From the NCBI GenBank assembly GCA_034008185.1, contig CM067081.1, positions 22,319,821-22,383,820 on the forward strand: a DNA stretch of 64,000 bases, given 5' to 3'. How positions within the stretch are numbered: position 1 is the stretch's first letter; the number at the start of each line of letters is the position of its first letter. Position numbers and translations under genes: made by a program. The notes beneath the pieces were generated by a model. That model was not told the DNA's origin. It worked only from the letters and a program-made list of their open reading frames with translations, and searched no databases. Positions 49,975-60,857 of the stretch are shown in pieces. Source of the DNA: Gorsachius magnificus (taxonomy: Eukaryota; Chordata; Aves; Pelecaniformes; Ardeidae).

Positions 49975-50810
49975 TCTCAATCCTGCCGCCTATGTGCACA
50001 CCTGCCTGAACAGTTTTTAATCCACACCAGCACTTTGCCCTGGATTACATGGCTATTTATTTTCCTCAATAGACTCTTAAGAGGGGTATTTAGGAAAGCT
50101 TTTAGGAACACCAAGTAAGTTGTCTCATCCAGGTTGCCTTTATCTTCCATCAACTTCTTCAATAATGCTGATAATTTAAAGAACTACAATTTCCTCACCA
50201 AAGCCATGTCATTTTGACTTAAGTTACATTATCCTAATTTTCCCCTTATGCTCTTCACGTATGAAATCTCTGTGGGCCGAACTCCATATTCAATTACATA
50301 AAACCATATCAGGAAAAATTTAAAACATAATTGATGGAGTTATCCATGGCTATTGCTGCCCTAATACGAAAATTCATTCCTCAATTTCATTTCCAAGAGC
50401 TGAAGTAAAATTAAGTTATATCTAATTCTTAGGCTCTCCCTTGAAGACAGCCTTCATTTGCATACCTTTAAGGTTTTCAGGAGCACTTATTAAAAAAGAA
50501 CAGGAAGGGATTTTGAAAGTGCTTACTATGTGCCATTTGTACAGTAACTGTTTTATCGAGGAATTTACTGGGTACAGATTTATTGTTCTATCCTGTCATT
50601 ATCTTCACTATAGTATTTGAGTGATTTACTTAAATTTTCAATAGGTCTCCTAACTTTCTCCTAAAACATTAAGATTTGTTAAGGTCACACACCGATTTCC
50701 ATAAAAAAATGCCCTTGGAATAGTAATTTCCCCTTCATCTTCTATAATGAAAATAGATGTAAAATAATTCATAACTTCTCTGCCACCTCGTCATCTACTT
50801 TAGCTATCAC
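49975..50810 (-). mobile_element. Ancient CR1/L2-like LINE relic (linker and reverse transcriptase)
   Basis: On the minus strand, 50162-49977 reads MEDKGNLDETTYLVFLKAFL, then NTPLKSLLRKINSHVIQGKV and LVWIKNCSGRCAHRR. This follows the RT pattern [38 protein letters not shown], with the motif A Asp replaced by Val. Upstream on the same strand, 'HGF' and 'EEV' remnants fit the preceding QHGF..LTNL..F block. Near 50720-50800, 'gatgtaaaataattcataac' and 'ttctctgcca' resemble the antisense linker between endonuclease and RT of old CR1. The middle is too eroded to follow. The protein alignment is the solid part; the outer limits are approximate. Confidence 0.5.
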
Positions 50811-53289
50811 TCAAGTCTTGGTGCTTTAGAGCCACTAGCCCTACAGTCACAGATAAAAGGAGGACAACGATCAGCTGATACATATTTCTGCCTAGAGAGT
50901 ACATCGGAAGGAAGATAAAGCTTTATAATACTGATCTCCTTAACTCATCACAAGTACCACCTCATTCAAACATTCAGACATCCCAGTCTCCCTTGCTGCT
51001 TCAAGCCCCACTGAAAGGGGGGGTGGGGGGTGGAGGGGAAAGAGCTTGAGAGAGGTGGGGGGGGGGGAGGACACAGAAATCGAGGAAACCAAAGAAATCA
51101 TGGTAGAAAAGGGTGAAAATTAAGGCTTATCTTCAAACAAAGACTTCAACATCTGAAGCTGTTGCCCAGCGTAGACTTACATAGACTTTCAGCCAAACAC
51201 CTTCAATTTCTTTGAAGCCGCTTCTTGGAAAACACTATCAAAGCTATTTCACTCTCTCCCTTCACCATCCCACCTCAGAACTCCCCTTGCCTGCCAGATC
51301 TATGTACTTGCCTCAGTAATGCATAGATACCGCTCATGCTGTGCAATATTGTGCGTTCGCTTTGATTCTCCGTTTTTCTCTGGTGCTGAATATACACAGT
51401 GCACTGTAGGGATGGAGGCTGTCCCTTAACAAGCCTAACAGCAGGACCATGAAGGCTCTCAGGAGTTCCAGCGGTACGAGTAAGTGCATAGTTCAGAGAT
51501 AAAAAGAAGGGGTGAAAGGGCCAGGATGCTCCCAAGATTTCTCAAGTGTACTGTCTCAGCTCAGCCTCTCTATTGAGAGGACATGCACAGCCTCAGGAGG
51601 ACTTTGATAAAAGTACAGCTTAAATCTGTTTTGGAGTTCAGAAAATATTTCTGCCTGGTTATCAAGTGATGGGAAGCACAGCTAGCTCCCAGTACCAGTA
51701 CCGCTGCTGTGCTGCCAGCCCATCTTGATCCGAATGCCTTGTCAGAGGAGACCGAGTTCTAAAGAAGGATAGGGTTGGCTTTACTGGACAAAATTTATCC
51801 TTGGGCCTGCTCCTCTCTCCTGCTCTGGCAATTGGAAAACATTGAGTCTGAGTGACACGTAAGGACAGATTAGAAGGAACAGAGAAGAGCATATTTAAAT
51901 GGAAAGAGCTTAAGATGACTTATGTGTAATTAATCTACAACATTCATTTTCCATTCATACTCAGCTTATCAGCCTTCAACTGAAATATTTCTTCTGTTAT
52001 GCTAAACCTCTGCTGGATGTCCGCGCTGTTAGTTAAGAAGCATGCAGAGCAAGAAGTGTCTACTTAAAGGAGCATCACATTGGAAACATCTTTGAACTAG
52101 AATATTTTTTTTTCAGAATACTGATGTACCATACATCATAAAAAAGCATTCCCAAAAGACAGAACAGTGGATAAACTGAAATGAAATTCAGCACAAGGAG
52201 GCAATTCCATCAGATCTTTCTGGCGACCTTATAAACACAACAAAAAGTGCTATTCATATATCACCTAGCCAAGTCAATATTTATTTTCTTGCTTTATGCA
52301 TGCTTTGCAGGAGTGACCTTAATCATAAAAGCAAGGCACTAAAAACTATGATTTGGTCCCAAACTTGTTTTGGCAGGCACTACGCAGATTTCCCCAAGTA
52401 GCTCTGCCAACATATCTCAAGCCAAATGTGCAATAGTCTGACCTAAAAGGACAAGAGCCCTGTCATAAATGAGACTACAAACACATCCCCCAGGAGCACG
52501 CTGTGTGCACAGCCCTCTTTCCATGTTTGCAAGGGGGAGGGGAAGGGATTTTCCATGTCTGTATGCGTTTTCCATCTATATTTGCCAACAGTTGCTAGAT
52601 TATCCCCAGAGCCTACTTTGAACACTGGGATAACTGCTCTACTGTAGACTGTATTTTCTTTATGAATACGGAGACTTCAGAATAGAAGGACGGATCTTGA
52701 TTTCTGAGTTATTCTGGGCACACCAACAAAATAAATGAACCCTGCTTTTACTTCAGGGTCGTTGAGATCAGATCTAACCCCTCCAGCCTGCAGCATCTCC
52801 TGGGATTTAGGAGTTGAAACGGAAGGCGAGTGTAAGGACAGGACAGCAGGCAAAACCACACTGGATTTGTTTCTTCACATAAAAACCATTAGATATTTTA
52901 CACGTTATCAATTGCTTGTTTCTAATAATGTCGTATTTTATTCCTGTGCAAGCGCAGTGAATATACGTAACGCTGAGACACAGAGATACAAATGAGGAAC
53001 AGACAGTAAACCCCCTCTCGTTATCCCCGATGAAAACATGCTCTTAGAAACCACCCCACAGACTAGAAGTGACTGTCTGCCTCATCAACGCCAGTTTCCC
53101 GAGAGGTAAGCTGCCAAACTACCAACCCAATCCTTTTTATTTCTTCCTTTGTCATCGTAAGGGTAAGTCTAAAAGCTTTCAGTGCATTTCCTCTCAGTTA
53201 AACTCAAATTAGTTCCCTCTGCTGGACTCCTACTGGGATGCCTTGGTCTATCCCAGAGCCCTTGCTGAGAAAAGCTCTTTTCAGCCCAG
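50811..53289. other. Unique sequence with a G-rich tract, no gene recognised
   Basis: Apart from the G-rich tract at 51017-51067, this is ordinary single-copy DNA. Frames such as 51275-51535 and 52735-52995 have no recognisable domain or splice framing. Confidence 0.5.
51017..51067 (+). repeat. G-rich tract with G-quadruplex potential
   Basis: Runs of 7 G (51017-51023), 6 G (51025-51030), 4 G (51035-51038) and 11 G (51057-51067) lie on the plus strand. With loops of one base (splitting the first run), one base and four bases, four G tracts fit the G3+ loop 1-7 rule within 22 bases. Confidence 0.8.
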
Positions 53290-53850
53290 CGAGCCACCTC
53301 CCTACCTGCTACTCTGACAAGGCCGCCGCCATTATTTATTACATAATAAGCTCTCGCTGTTGAGGGTCAATTATTCCATTGACTGGGCATTACAATAATT
53401 CTTGGTAATTAAAAGAGGTACTTATGTGAATCTGGACGCATACTGAAAGAAACATTAGTCCTTTTGTTATCTTGGCAAGCCCTTGTTCCTCGCCCAGCCC
53501 AAGCAATTAGCATCTTTTGGCAATCCCTGTCAGCTGGGGTTTGGAAAGCCTGGAAGAGGGTCACTCAGATGCTAATTTAGATACAATTGTGACAGCAGAG
53601 TTTAGAAGGAGCTGCTCCAAAGGCGCCATCAGGGTTTAATAAAGCAAACAGCTTGGGTCCCAGTGACCCTGCAGGGGTAATTAAAAAGGCTGCTCTGTGT
53701 TGCTGTGCCAAATGGGAGAGTGGCATCATGAAGCCTGTCCACAAAAACCATTTTTAAAAGACATATAATCACCCATTTAATCTGCTCATTAAACAAGTCT
53801 CTCATGCGGACTTAACAAGAATTAGCACTTTCTAAAAGGCAAAAATTGAC
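53290..53850. promoter_or_regulatory. Best candidate conserved non-coding element (enhancer-like)
   Basis: Dense, non-repetitive sequence with TAATTA at 53406-53411 and 53678-53683, 'gcaattagca' near 53503, 'gctaatttag' at 53571-53580, ACAATTGT (53583-53590, an inverted SOX-type pair) immediately followed by TGACAG (53590-53595, MEIS/TALE core), 'ggcgccatc' near 53622 and 'tttaataaag' near 53636. The interval is free of transposon remnants and homopolymers over more than 500 bases and has no coding frame. This is the texture of developmental ultraconserved elements. Conservation itself cannot be seen from a single genome. Confidence 0.4.
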
Positions 53851-55941
53851 AGAAAGCAGACGGTTCAAATGATTCTAAGGGTTGCGATTCCTGAAGGTTT
53901 TTCCATTATTATTATAAGCTCATTTAATGCTAATGTATAATATTTGGGGATATCGGTGGTTAAGACTATCCTTTTAATGTTGCCTTTAGAGGAGAAATAT
54001 GAACATCCACTTCTCAAAGGTGACATGGGGTACTGACATCAGTTCTACCCCCAGGAACCCCAGTCCTACAAACTCGGTGTAAATAACCCCACACAACCCA
54101 CACCAAATTCGGGAGGAGTACTGCTGGCACTGTTTTTCCCAGCATGCATCCCAGTAAGAGAGCTCTTGCACACAACTGCAGGCTCATAACATAAAAGGTA
54201 ATATTATTTACCTTATTATGTCCACCTCTTGCGTTCCCCAAGGCTGTTAAAGAGTTAGTACCATCACTATTAACAGAGAGGCAAATCACCTCCCACTGCT
54301 TAAAAAAAAAGACAGAATAAAATGAAAAAAATTCCTCCTCTTTCAATCTGGAAACCAGAGGTTGTAGGGCACAGGGTAAAGAGTAAGGAAAACATGTACT
54401 TTGGCTTGACAACAACCTAATGTATATCACAGGCAAGCTACGCATCTCCACATAGAACACAAAATTTTTATTTTTGGAAAGCTATTCTGCTTTGGGTTAG
54501 GGTAACCCTACAACAGCAAAGGAGGGGGAAAACAACAGACAGGGGGTAATGCCAGCTGATTTTTTTCAGTTTTTATTCAGTATTGTAAAAACTGATCTCT
54601 GTACAAAGTCTGGAGAGGATGCAGCTGGTAAGTCATCACAGAGGTTAAACAATTATTTTGTTCCCTGGATATTTATATTTCACTACGCTGCACAAATATC
54701 ATTAGGCATTACAGCATGCTCAGCCCAGCTATTAAACTTTTTCTCAGACTCATGAGGCTCAACACTAGATCCAAGCTCACCATCAACAAGCTGATGTTCT
54801 GCTGAAGGCTGTTAATTAGAGACTCTAGAGGTGGTGCCAACATACTTTGTATCTCTAGATGCAACTGATGTGTGCACATCTTTCACGAGACAGAGTGCTG
54901 AGCAGGAATGACAACCTCAAGTCCACACAAGCTAAAAACTGTAGTATCTACTTGGCACGCCCACCTTACTTAGAAATGAAAGGACAAAGTCAGTTTGAAG
55001 CCCTATGTGCAGGTCATTTACTAGATGAGTGTTTCTCATTTTGTGGTCTGTAGACTGGTGAACCACGAGACAAGTGCGTAATTCCTTTTACCCCTCGCTT
55101 AGCACATCACAAACACAATGCCTGTTGTAGAGACAGACACTAACTTACAACTTCCTCCATGGTGATTACAGAACAGAGACTGACAAACAAGGCAAGGACT
55201 CAGCCACCACCACTCATTCTTAGAGAGCAGACTCAGCTGAACTGCACAATCGTGAACATGAATTCCTCCCAATTCTCAAGATCACCAATGTGCTGCACTC
55301 TCATGTCTGGCCACTATTATTGACCTGACAACACCTAAGTAGGCTATCTTTTTCCTTCCCCATTCCTCAGCCCTAAGACTTTACAAAGCAGGAAAAAAAA
55401 AGTAATACATACTGAAATATCCTCCTCAGCATCATTAAGTGTCAGAGAATCTCTGTATCATCAATCAATAGAGTTATGGCCCAAAAACTTCTCCAGTTCT
55501 GCTTAAGAGAGGTGACAGGGGCAACATCCTACCCTGGGAACATTGTATCTGTACAGAAATATTGATGCCACAAGGGGACATACTTTCCTCCCTCCAAGAG
55601 GCAGCAGAGAGTATGGAGCACGACATGTTAGAAATTCTGAAGAAAGACCAGCCGCCACCTACAGTTTGCAGGACTTGCTGCAGATACAGTGGGAAAGACC
55701 ATAACCTTGGAAAGGCAACTCTAGTCTCTTATCTGAACAACTGCGCAAGTCTACTACCTCCCAGGGAATTGTCTAAGGAAAAACCAGCACGTATTCTATA
55801 GGAGTATGCCCAAGTTAGTTTGAGGAACAATGATGATATAGGTGATGATTTTTATGCACGTTCCACCTAGATGTATTGATACCCAGTGATCAGAGCTTAC
55901 TACTTACTTGCCTTAGGAACAAAGCTCTTAGAAGTGAAAAT
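53851..55941. other. Unique sequence, no gene recognised
   Basis: The 148-codon frame at 54014-54460 (minus) and the 79-codon frame at 55562-55801 (plus) have no domain resemblance. A short telomere-like string (gggttaggg next to taaccct) at about 54494-54510 is too short to be meaningful. Confidence 0.5.
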
Positions 55942-56087
55942 ATCCACCCAAGAAATCCACCCAAGAGTGCTGAATCCACCCAAGAGTGCTGAATCCACCC
56001 AAGAGTGCTGAATCCACCCAAGAGTGCTGAATCCACCCAAGAGTGCTGAATCCACCCAAGAGTGCTGAATCCACCCAAGAGTGCTGA
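55942..56087 (+). repeat. 19-bp minisatellite, seven identical units, derived from CR1 ORF2
   Basis: The unit atccacccaagagtgctga starts at 55955, 55974, 55993, 56012, 56031, 56050 and 56069. All seven copies are identical, preceded by a 12-base partial unit (55942-55953). The last unit runs directly into CR1 ORF2. The unit is itself CR1 coding sequence: it specifies the (M/I)HPRVL segment, which in the 37-kb copy reads '[12 protein letters not shown]'. Because 19 is not a multiple of three, the array is out of frame from unit to unit. Confidence 0.95.
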
Positions 56088-57573
56088 AGGAGTTGGCAGA
56101 GGAGCTTGCCAAGCCACTCTCTATCATTTCTCAGCAGTCCTGGAGAACAGGGGAGGTCCCAGATGACTGGAGGTTGGCAAATGTGATGCCTATCTTCAAG
56201 AAGGGCCGGAAGGAGGATCCGGGGAACTACAGACCTGTCAGCCTGACCTCAGTACCGGGGAAGATTATGGAGAAGCTCATCCTGAGTGTGCTCACCAGGC
56301 ACATGGAGGACAATCAGGGGATCAGGCCCAGTCAGCATGGGTTCATGAAAGGCAGGTCTTGCCTGACCAACCTGATTTCCTTCTATGACCAGGTGACCTG
56401 CCTGGTAGATGAGGGAAAGGCTGTGGATGTTGTCTACCTGGACTTCAGCAAAGCCTTTGACACAGTCTCCCATAGCATTCTCGTGGAGAAGCTGGCAGTT
56501 CATGGCCTAGATGGATGTACTCTTTGCTGGGTTAGAAACTGGCTGGATGGCCGAGCCCAGAGACTCATGGTGAATGGAGCTAAATCCAGTTGGCGGCCGG
56601 TCACAAGCGGTGTCCCCCAGGGCTCAGTTCTAGGGCCGGTCTTGTTTAATATCTTTATCAATGACCCGGATGATGGGATTGAGTGTACCCTCAGTAAATT
56701 TGCAGATGACACCAAACTGGGTGGTAGTGTTGATCTGCTAGAGGGGAGGAGGGCTCTGCAGAGGGACCTGGACAGGCTGGATCGATGGGCCGAGGCCAAT
56801 TGTATGAAGTTCAACAACACCAAGTGCCGGGTCCTGCACTTGGGTCACAACAACCCCATGCAGCGCTACAGGCTTGGGGAAGAGTGGCTGGAAAGCTGCC
56901 TGGTGGAAAAAGACCTGGGGGTACTGATTGACAGCCGCCTGAATATGAGCCAGCAGTGTGCCCAGGTGGCCAAGAAGGCCAATGGCATCCTGGCCTGTAT
57001 CAGGAATAGTGTGGCCAGCAGGAGTAGGGAAGTGATCGTGCCCCTGTACTCGGTGCTGGTGAGGCCGCACCTCGAATACTGTGTTCAGTTTTGGGCCCCT
57101 CACTGCAAGAAAGATGTTGCTTGCTGGAACATGTCCAGAGGAGAGCAACCAAGCTGGTGAGGGGTCTGGAACACAAGTCTGATGAGAAGCAGCTGAGGGA
57201 ACTGGGGTTATTCAGCTTGGAGAAGAGGAGGCTGAGGGGAGACCTGATCGCCCTCTACAACTACCTGAAAGGAGGCTGTAGTGAGGTGGGGATTGGCCTC
57301 TTCTCCCTGGTAACAGATGATAGGACCAGGGGGAATGGCTTGAAGCTGCGCCAGGGCAGGTTTAGGCTTGACATTAGGAAAAACTTCTTCACCGAGAGGG
57401 TTGTCAGGCTCTGGAATGGGCTGCCCAGGGAGGTGGTGGAGTCCTCATCCCTGGCAGTCTTCAAAAGAGGATAGATGAGGTGCTTAAGGACATGGTTTAG
57501 TGGTGGGATAGCAGTGCTAGGTTAACGGTTGGACTCGATCTTAAAGGTCTTTTCCAACCGAGGTGATTCTATG
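56069..57573 (+). mobile_element. 5'-truncated CR1 LINE copy of a second subfamily
   Basis: From the last 19-bp unit the element continues through the reverse transcriptase, the ORF2 C-terminus and the 3' UTR ('ttggactcgatcttaaaggt', 'cttttccaaccgaggtgatt') to a short attctatga end near 57573. The 3' UTR differs from the 20- and 37-kb copies ('cttaaaggtcttttcc' in place of 'cctctaggggtcccttcc') and matches the small fragment at 17.24 kb. The 5' end is the tandem array rather than a clean junction. Confidence 0.96.
56081..57474 (+). pseudogene. CR1 ORF2 reverse transcriptase and C-terminus, frameshifted
   Basis: A frame of about 359 codons (56081-57160) begins at the HPRVLKE segment and holds [17 protein letters not shown], '[15 protein letters not shown]', motif A '[11 protein letters not shown]' (residues 119-129), '[20 protein letters not shown]' (175-194) and the catalytic 'FADDTKL' (207-213), so the polymerase core is intact. 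A one-base indel near 57115-57125 shifts the frame. The C-terminal part continues in another frame (57091-57474) with [30 protein letters not shown] and [20 protein letters not shown]. The endonuclease half is absent through 5' truncation, so the copy cannot move itself. Confidence 0.94.
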
Positions 57574-60147
57574 ACAAGAACTTTTGCACCACAAACCAAA
57601 GCTTAAATGCGTAGGGGAAGAAACACTTTCCCACCATGAAGCAAAAGCTGAAATGGGTGTGGGATTGGGTGCTTGGATTGGTTTTGGAAACAAAATGAAC
57701 ATTACTTCAGAATCAAGGTGTTTGTTTTTTTTAACTCACTATGGGGAAAAGGGGGGTGAGGAAGACAACAATGATGCGAGAAGAACGAGAGAACATAAGG
57801 AACAGCAGGAGAAGAAAGAGGGAGAAGGAAATAAATCATCAAAACATTTATAACCTAGACTGCCTCACAGGGGAGCAGAGGAAAAAAATTAGACCAGTCG
57901 TCTACAGCATGTTTGCTTATTATCTCTTGGGAGAGCTTCAGATATAATTGTTGACACCATTATATGTATGTGCAGTTAAGGTTAACATATACTATATCTT
58001 TGTACCTTCGCAGTCCTATGCATGCACACAAGTATCTTGTATTGATAAACCATGTCTAGATTCCCTTAGTACTGTATGGAGAGTAATTGCTATATAAAAT
58101 GATTACAACTCTTTGCATTAAAATACACTTTGGTACTGACATTTGGAAATAGCTCTGTCTAGCTCCATAACTAGACTACACACTCCCTCTGTATTCCCTA
58201 CCATCAAGTGTATTTCCTAACACACTTGAGAAAGTAATTCAATAGCCAAGCTAACTACAACTACACTTTCAGGTCTATTTAAAACTGCAAAAACAATGTG
58301 TTCTTTCTCTTGGGAGAGCTACACTACCATTTGGTCAGACAGCAACACATTTTGGACTCACTTCTAAAGTAGCTGCATGCATTGTGAAGATTTATGGTTG
58401 GAGAGGGATTGAGACAGGGGTGCAACTCCCTGGAAAACACTGAAATCCATCTATAGATGAGGCATCATGGACAAAGTCACAGATGCAGTTTTCTGACCAG
58501 TTCTGCTGGGCAGGGAGATGGGGAAATTCATGCAACTACTACATTTTTTCTTAAAATTAATCTTCATGTCACAAATTAACATGTTGCTTTGCTGCAATAT
58601 GTAATACTATCGGTAGTGTTTACCTCTGCTTCTCCACCAGCACGTGTGACAGCCATTCCAGACATTCCTTCTGCAGCTTTTTGTTTTCTTGGGGAAAGTT
58701 TAGAAGGCTTTTGTGTTAGTCGTATAAAAAAAAAAATAAATCCTGTTTTAAAAAAAGCCCCCACAACTGTGGAGGAATCATCTACACAAGAGTTTCTGAA
58801 AGAATAAATACAGCTGCCTAACAAAGAGTAAGAAGTTACAGGAAAAAGCACTAGTAGGTGCCAGTTCAATTTTCTAATAAATCTTAAGGCTGAGGCTGTC
58901 CTTTGATTCTTTGGAGTTTTCTTATTTTATCTAAACTGTATAGTAGTTTCTTTTCTTCCCCCCCAAAAAGTTATTTTAAATAATGATGAAAAGCCAACAT
59001 ACCAGTAGCAGTTATTTGTAGTAATAAACATATAAGCTACTAATATGAGCAGAAGCTGACTTATAAGAATCATACTTCAGAAAAGCAGCATTAGTTATGC
59101 TTAGAGCTCTCAAATGGAACTGAGAGATTGAAGACAATTTAGGAAGAAAAGCGTACAGGTCAATTTATCCTCAACAATGAATATTCATTTATTTCTGGTC
59201 ACTGGGTAAATCTGCTTTTCTAATTCCTTTATTTAACTGTCAGAGGTTATAAAGATATTAAAACCAAGATCTTCATATTACTAGGCACATAGTTAAAACA
59301 AATGCAACAAGGATAGGACTAGTTTAAAAACCTATGCTCTCGATGTTTATTTCTCTCTGGTTAAACAACAGCATCAACTGGAATTTGAAATGTTTTCTTT
59401 ATTTAGACCTTGTAGGCTGAACAATAAGCCCTGACAGCTCTGTCTCAGCCCTCTCGAGGCGTGTACCAAATGAAGCCTAAACTCACCATTCAGCAACTGC
59501 ACAGGCCACAGGATGTCTGGAATTTGTTGTGTGCACTCATCCTTAAAATGGAACAGCTGTCGTGAAAGGCTGTTACAAGACACCTAAAGGGGCAAAAGGC
59601 TCCAGTGACACCCTTATCTACAACCCGATATGAACAGCATTTGCTGCTACCCTGCTCCCATCTCTAGGTGTAAAGTTACACGATGTAAGGGTCCAGAATA
59701 CTCTGCTCAGTAAAGTGGAAAGCTGTATGGTCTCTGTTCCTTTTCAAGCCATTAATTGTGCATAAAATTAAATCAGCTATAACATGTACGTACTTAGTGT
59801 AACACATCCGTACGCCCATTTTAAAAACATGCATTTTAGAAATCTGCATTTCCATCCCCTCTCCCCTTGTGCTTTAATAGAAGCAGCAAGACAGTCTTTG
59901 GGCCATGCCGTGCTCCCCTTACTCTCTGATTGACTATATAGCCTATAAGCCTGTAGACTAGTTTCACGAGGGGCTCAACCAGGATTTGGCTGTTAAGGAT
60001 CAGAAAGCAATAGCAATATCGCAAAAATAGCTCTCGGAGGAAATATATCTTCTTACTGCCAGGAAGAATATTTTTGTAAGAGAAGCATTTGTTTAATTCT
60101 TATTAGCTAAATAAAAGAGCGGAAGTAACCAGAAGCATAAAGACCCA
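57574..60147. other. Unique sequence, no gene recognised
   Basis: Begins with a purine-rich stretch (57740-57840) giving overlapping Glu/Lys/Arg-rich frames that are composition artefacts. The remainder is AT-rich single-copy DNA with no named feature. Confidence 0.5.
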
Positions 60148-60214
60148 AGGGTCTGAGCTCCCATCAGAGTCAGTGGCAGATTTCCCACTGATTGCACTGG
60201 ATACACAATCAAGA
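60148..60214. repeat. Ancient CR1-type 3'-tail relic (sauropsid)
   Basis: Reads gggtctgagctcccatcaga, then gtcagtggcagatttcccac, then tgattgcactgg. It closely follows the 'ctgattctcccattgaagtcagtggcaaaactcccactgacttcagtgg' layout. Among the short relics this is one of the most legible. Confidence 0.52.
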
Positions 60215-60852
60215 CCAAATGTGGAACACAAAGAGGAAACGATCACAAGACAGACTCTTATTCACAAATGCATTCTGCATCTGCAAAGTTTGTACCTGCG
60301 ACTGAATTGTGTTCATAAATCAGAGTAGTGTCTACCCACTGTACAACTGCGATGAGTTCCAGTTCTGATGGGAAAAATTGTAAGAACTACAATTTAAAAA
60401 ACCAGAAAAAGACAGCTACATTTTTGCAGACGCACAGCACTGGGCAAAGCCCAGTGTCCTCAGAAGGTGCACTTTTCCATGGACATCCCCTCAAGAAGTC
60501 TCTGATCTCTCCTGTGCTCGTTCAGGTGACCCAGAGACCTGCCAGGCTCTGCAACCAACCTCTTCCTTCCACCAAAGGCAGGTACTATGTCTTCTAAGGT
60601 GTCTTCAATATGTCAGATCCTCTCTCTATAAACTCTATATTGAGAGATTAAGCAAGTCTGTAACGAGACAGGAAACACCTACCTCTAAACACTTTTATGC
60701 CTAGGTAAACATTGTTATAATCGCAACAGACCATCAGTCCCACTTCAGCCAAAGCCCAACACCAGCTTCTAGATGCTACTTCCAACCAAACCATGACCTT
60801 TTATTTGGCTGTGTGGATGAAATCCCATTCCCTACCTCTCACACCTACCTTT
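60215..60852. other. Unique sequence, no gene recognised
   Basis: The frame at 60328-60597 (plus) has no domain resemblance. Single-copy DNA continues up to the LTR's target-site duplication. Confidence 0.5.
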
Positions 60853-60857
60853 GGGAT
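60853..60857. repeat. Target-site duplication of the solo LTR, left copy
   Basis: gggat, identical to 61421-61425 on the other side of the LTR. The match shows that the two LTR ends come from one insertion. Confidence 0.88.

Noticed and set aside
54014..54460. 148-codon frame on the minus strand
   Set aside because: No recognisable motif or exon boundaries; chance length.
54494..54510. Telomere-like string (TTAGGG next to TAACCCT)
   Set aside because: Only about one unit in each orientation; expected by chance.
55025..55070. 'ttctcattttgtggtctgta' string resembling an old tetrapod repeat
   Set aside because: Too short and without flanking support.
55890..56127. Minus-strand frames with repeated Leu-Gly-Gly-Trp-Ile type peptides
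   Set aside because: They are translations of the 19-bp tandem array, not a repeat protein.
57584..57947. Charged Glu/Lys/Arg-rich frames downstream of the third CR1
   Set aside because: Overlapping frames from a purine-rich tract; composition artefact.
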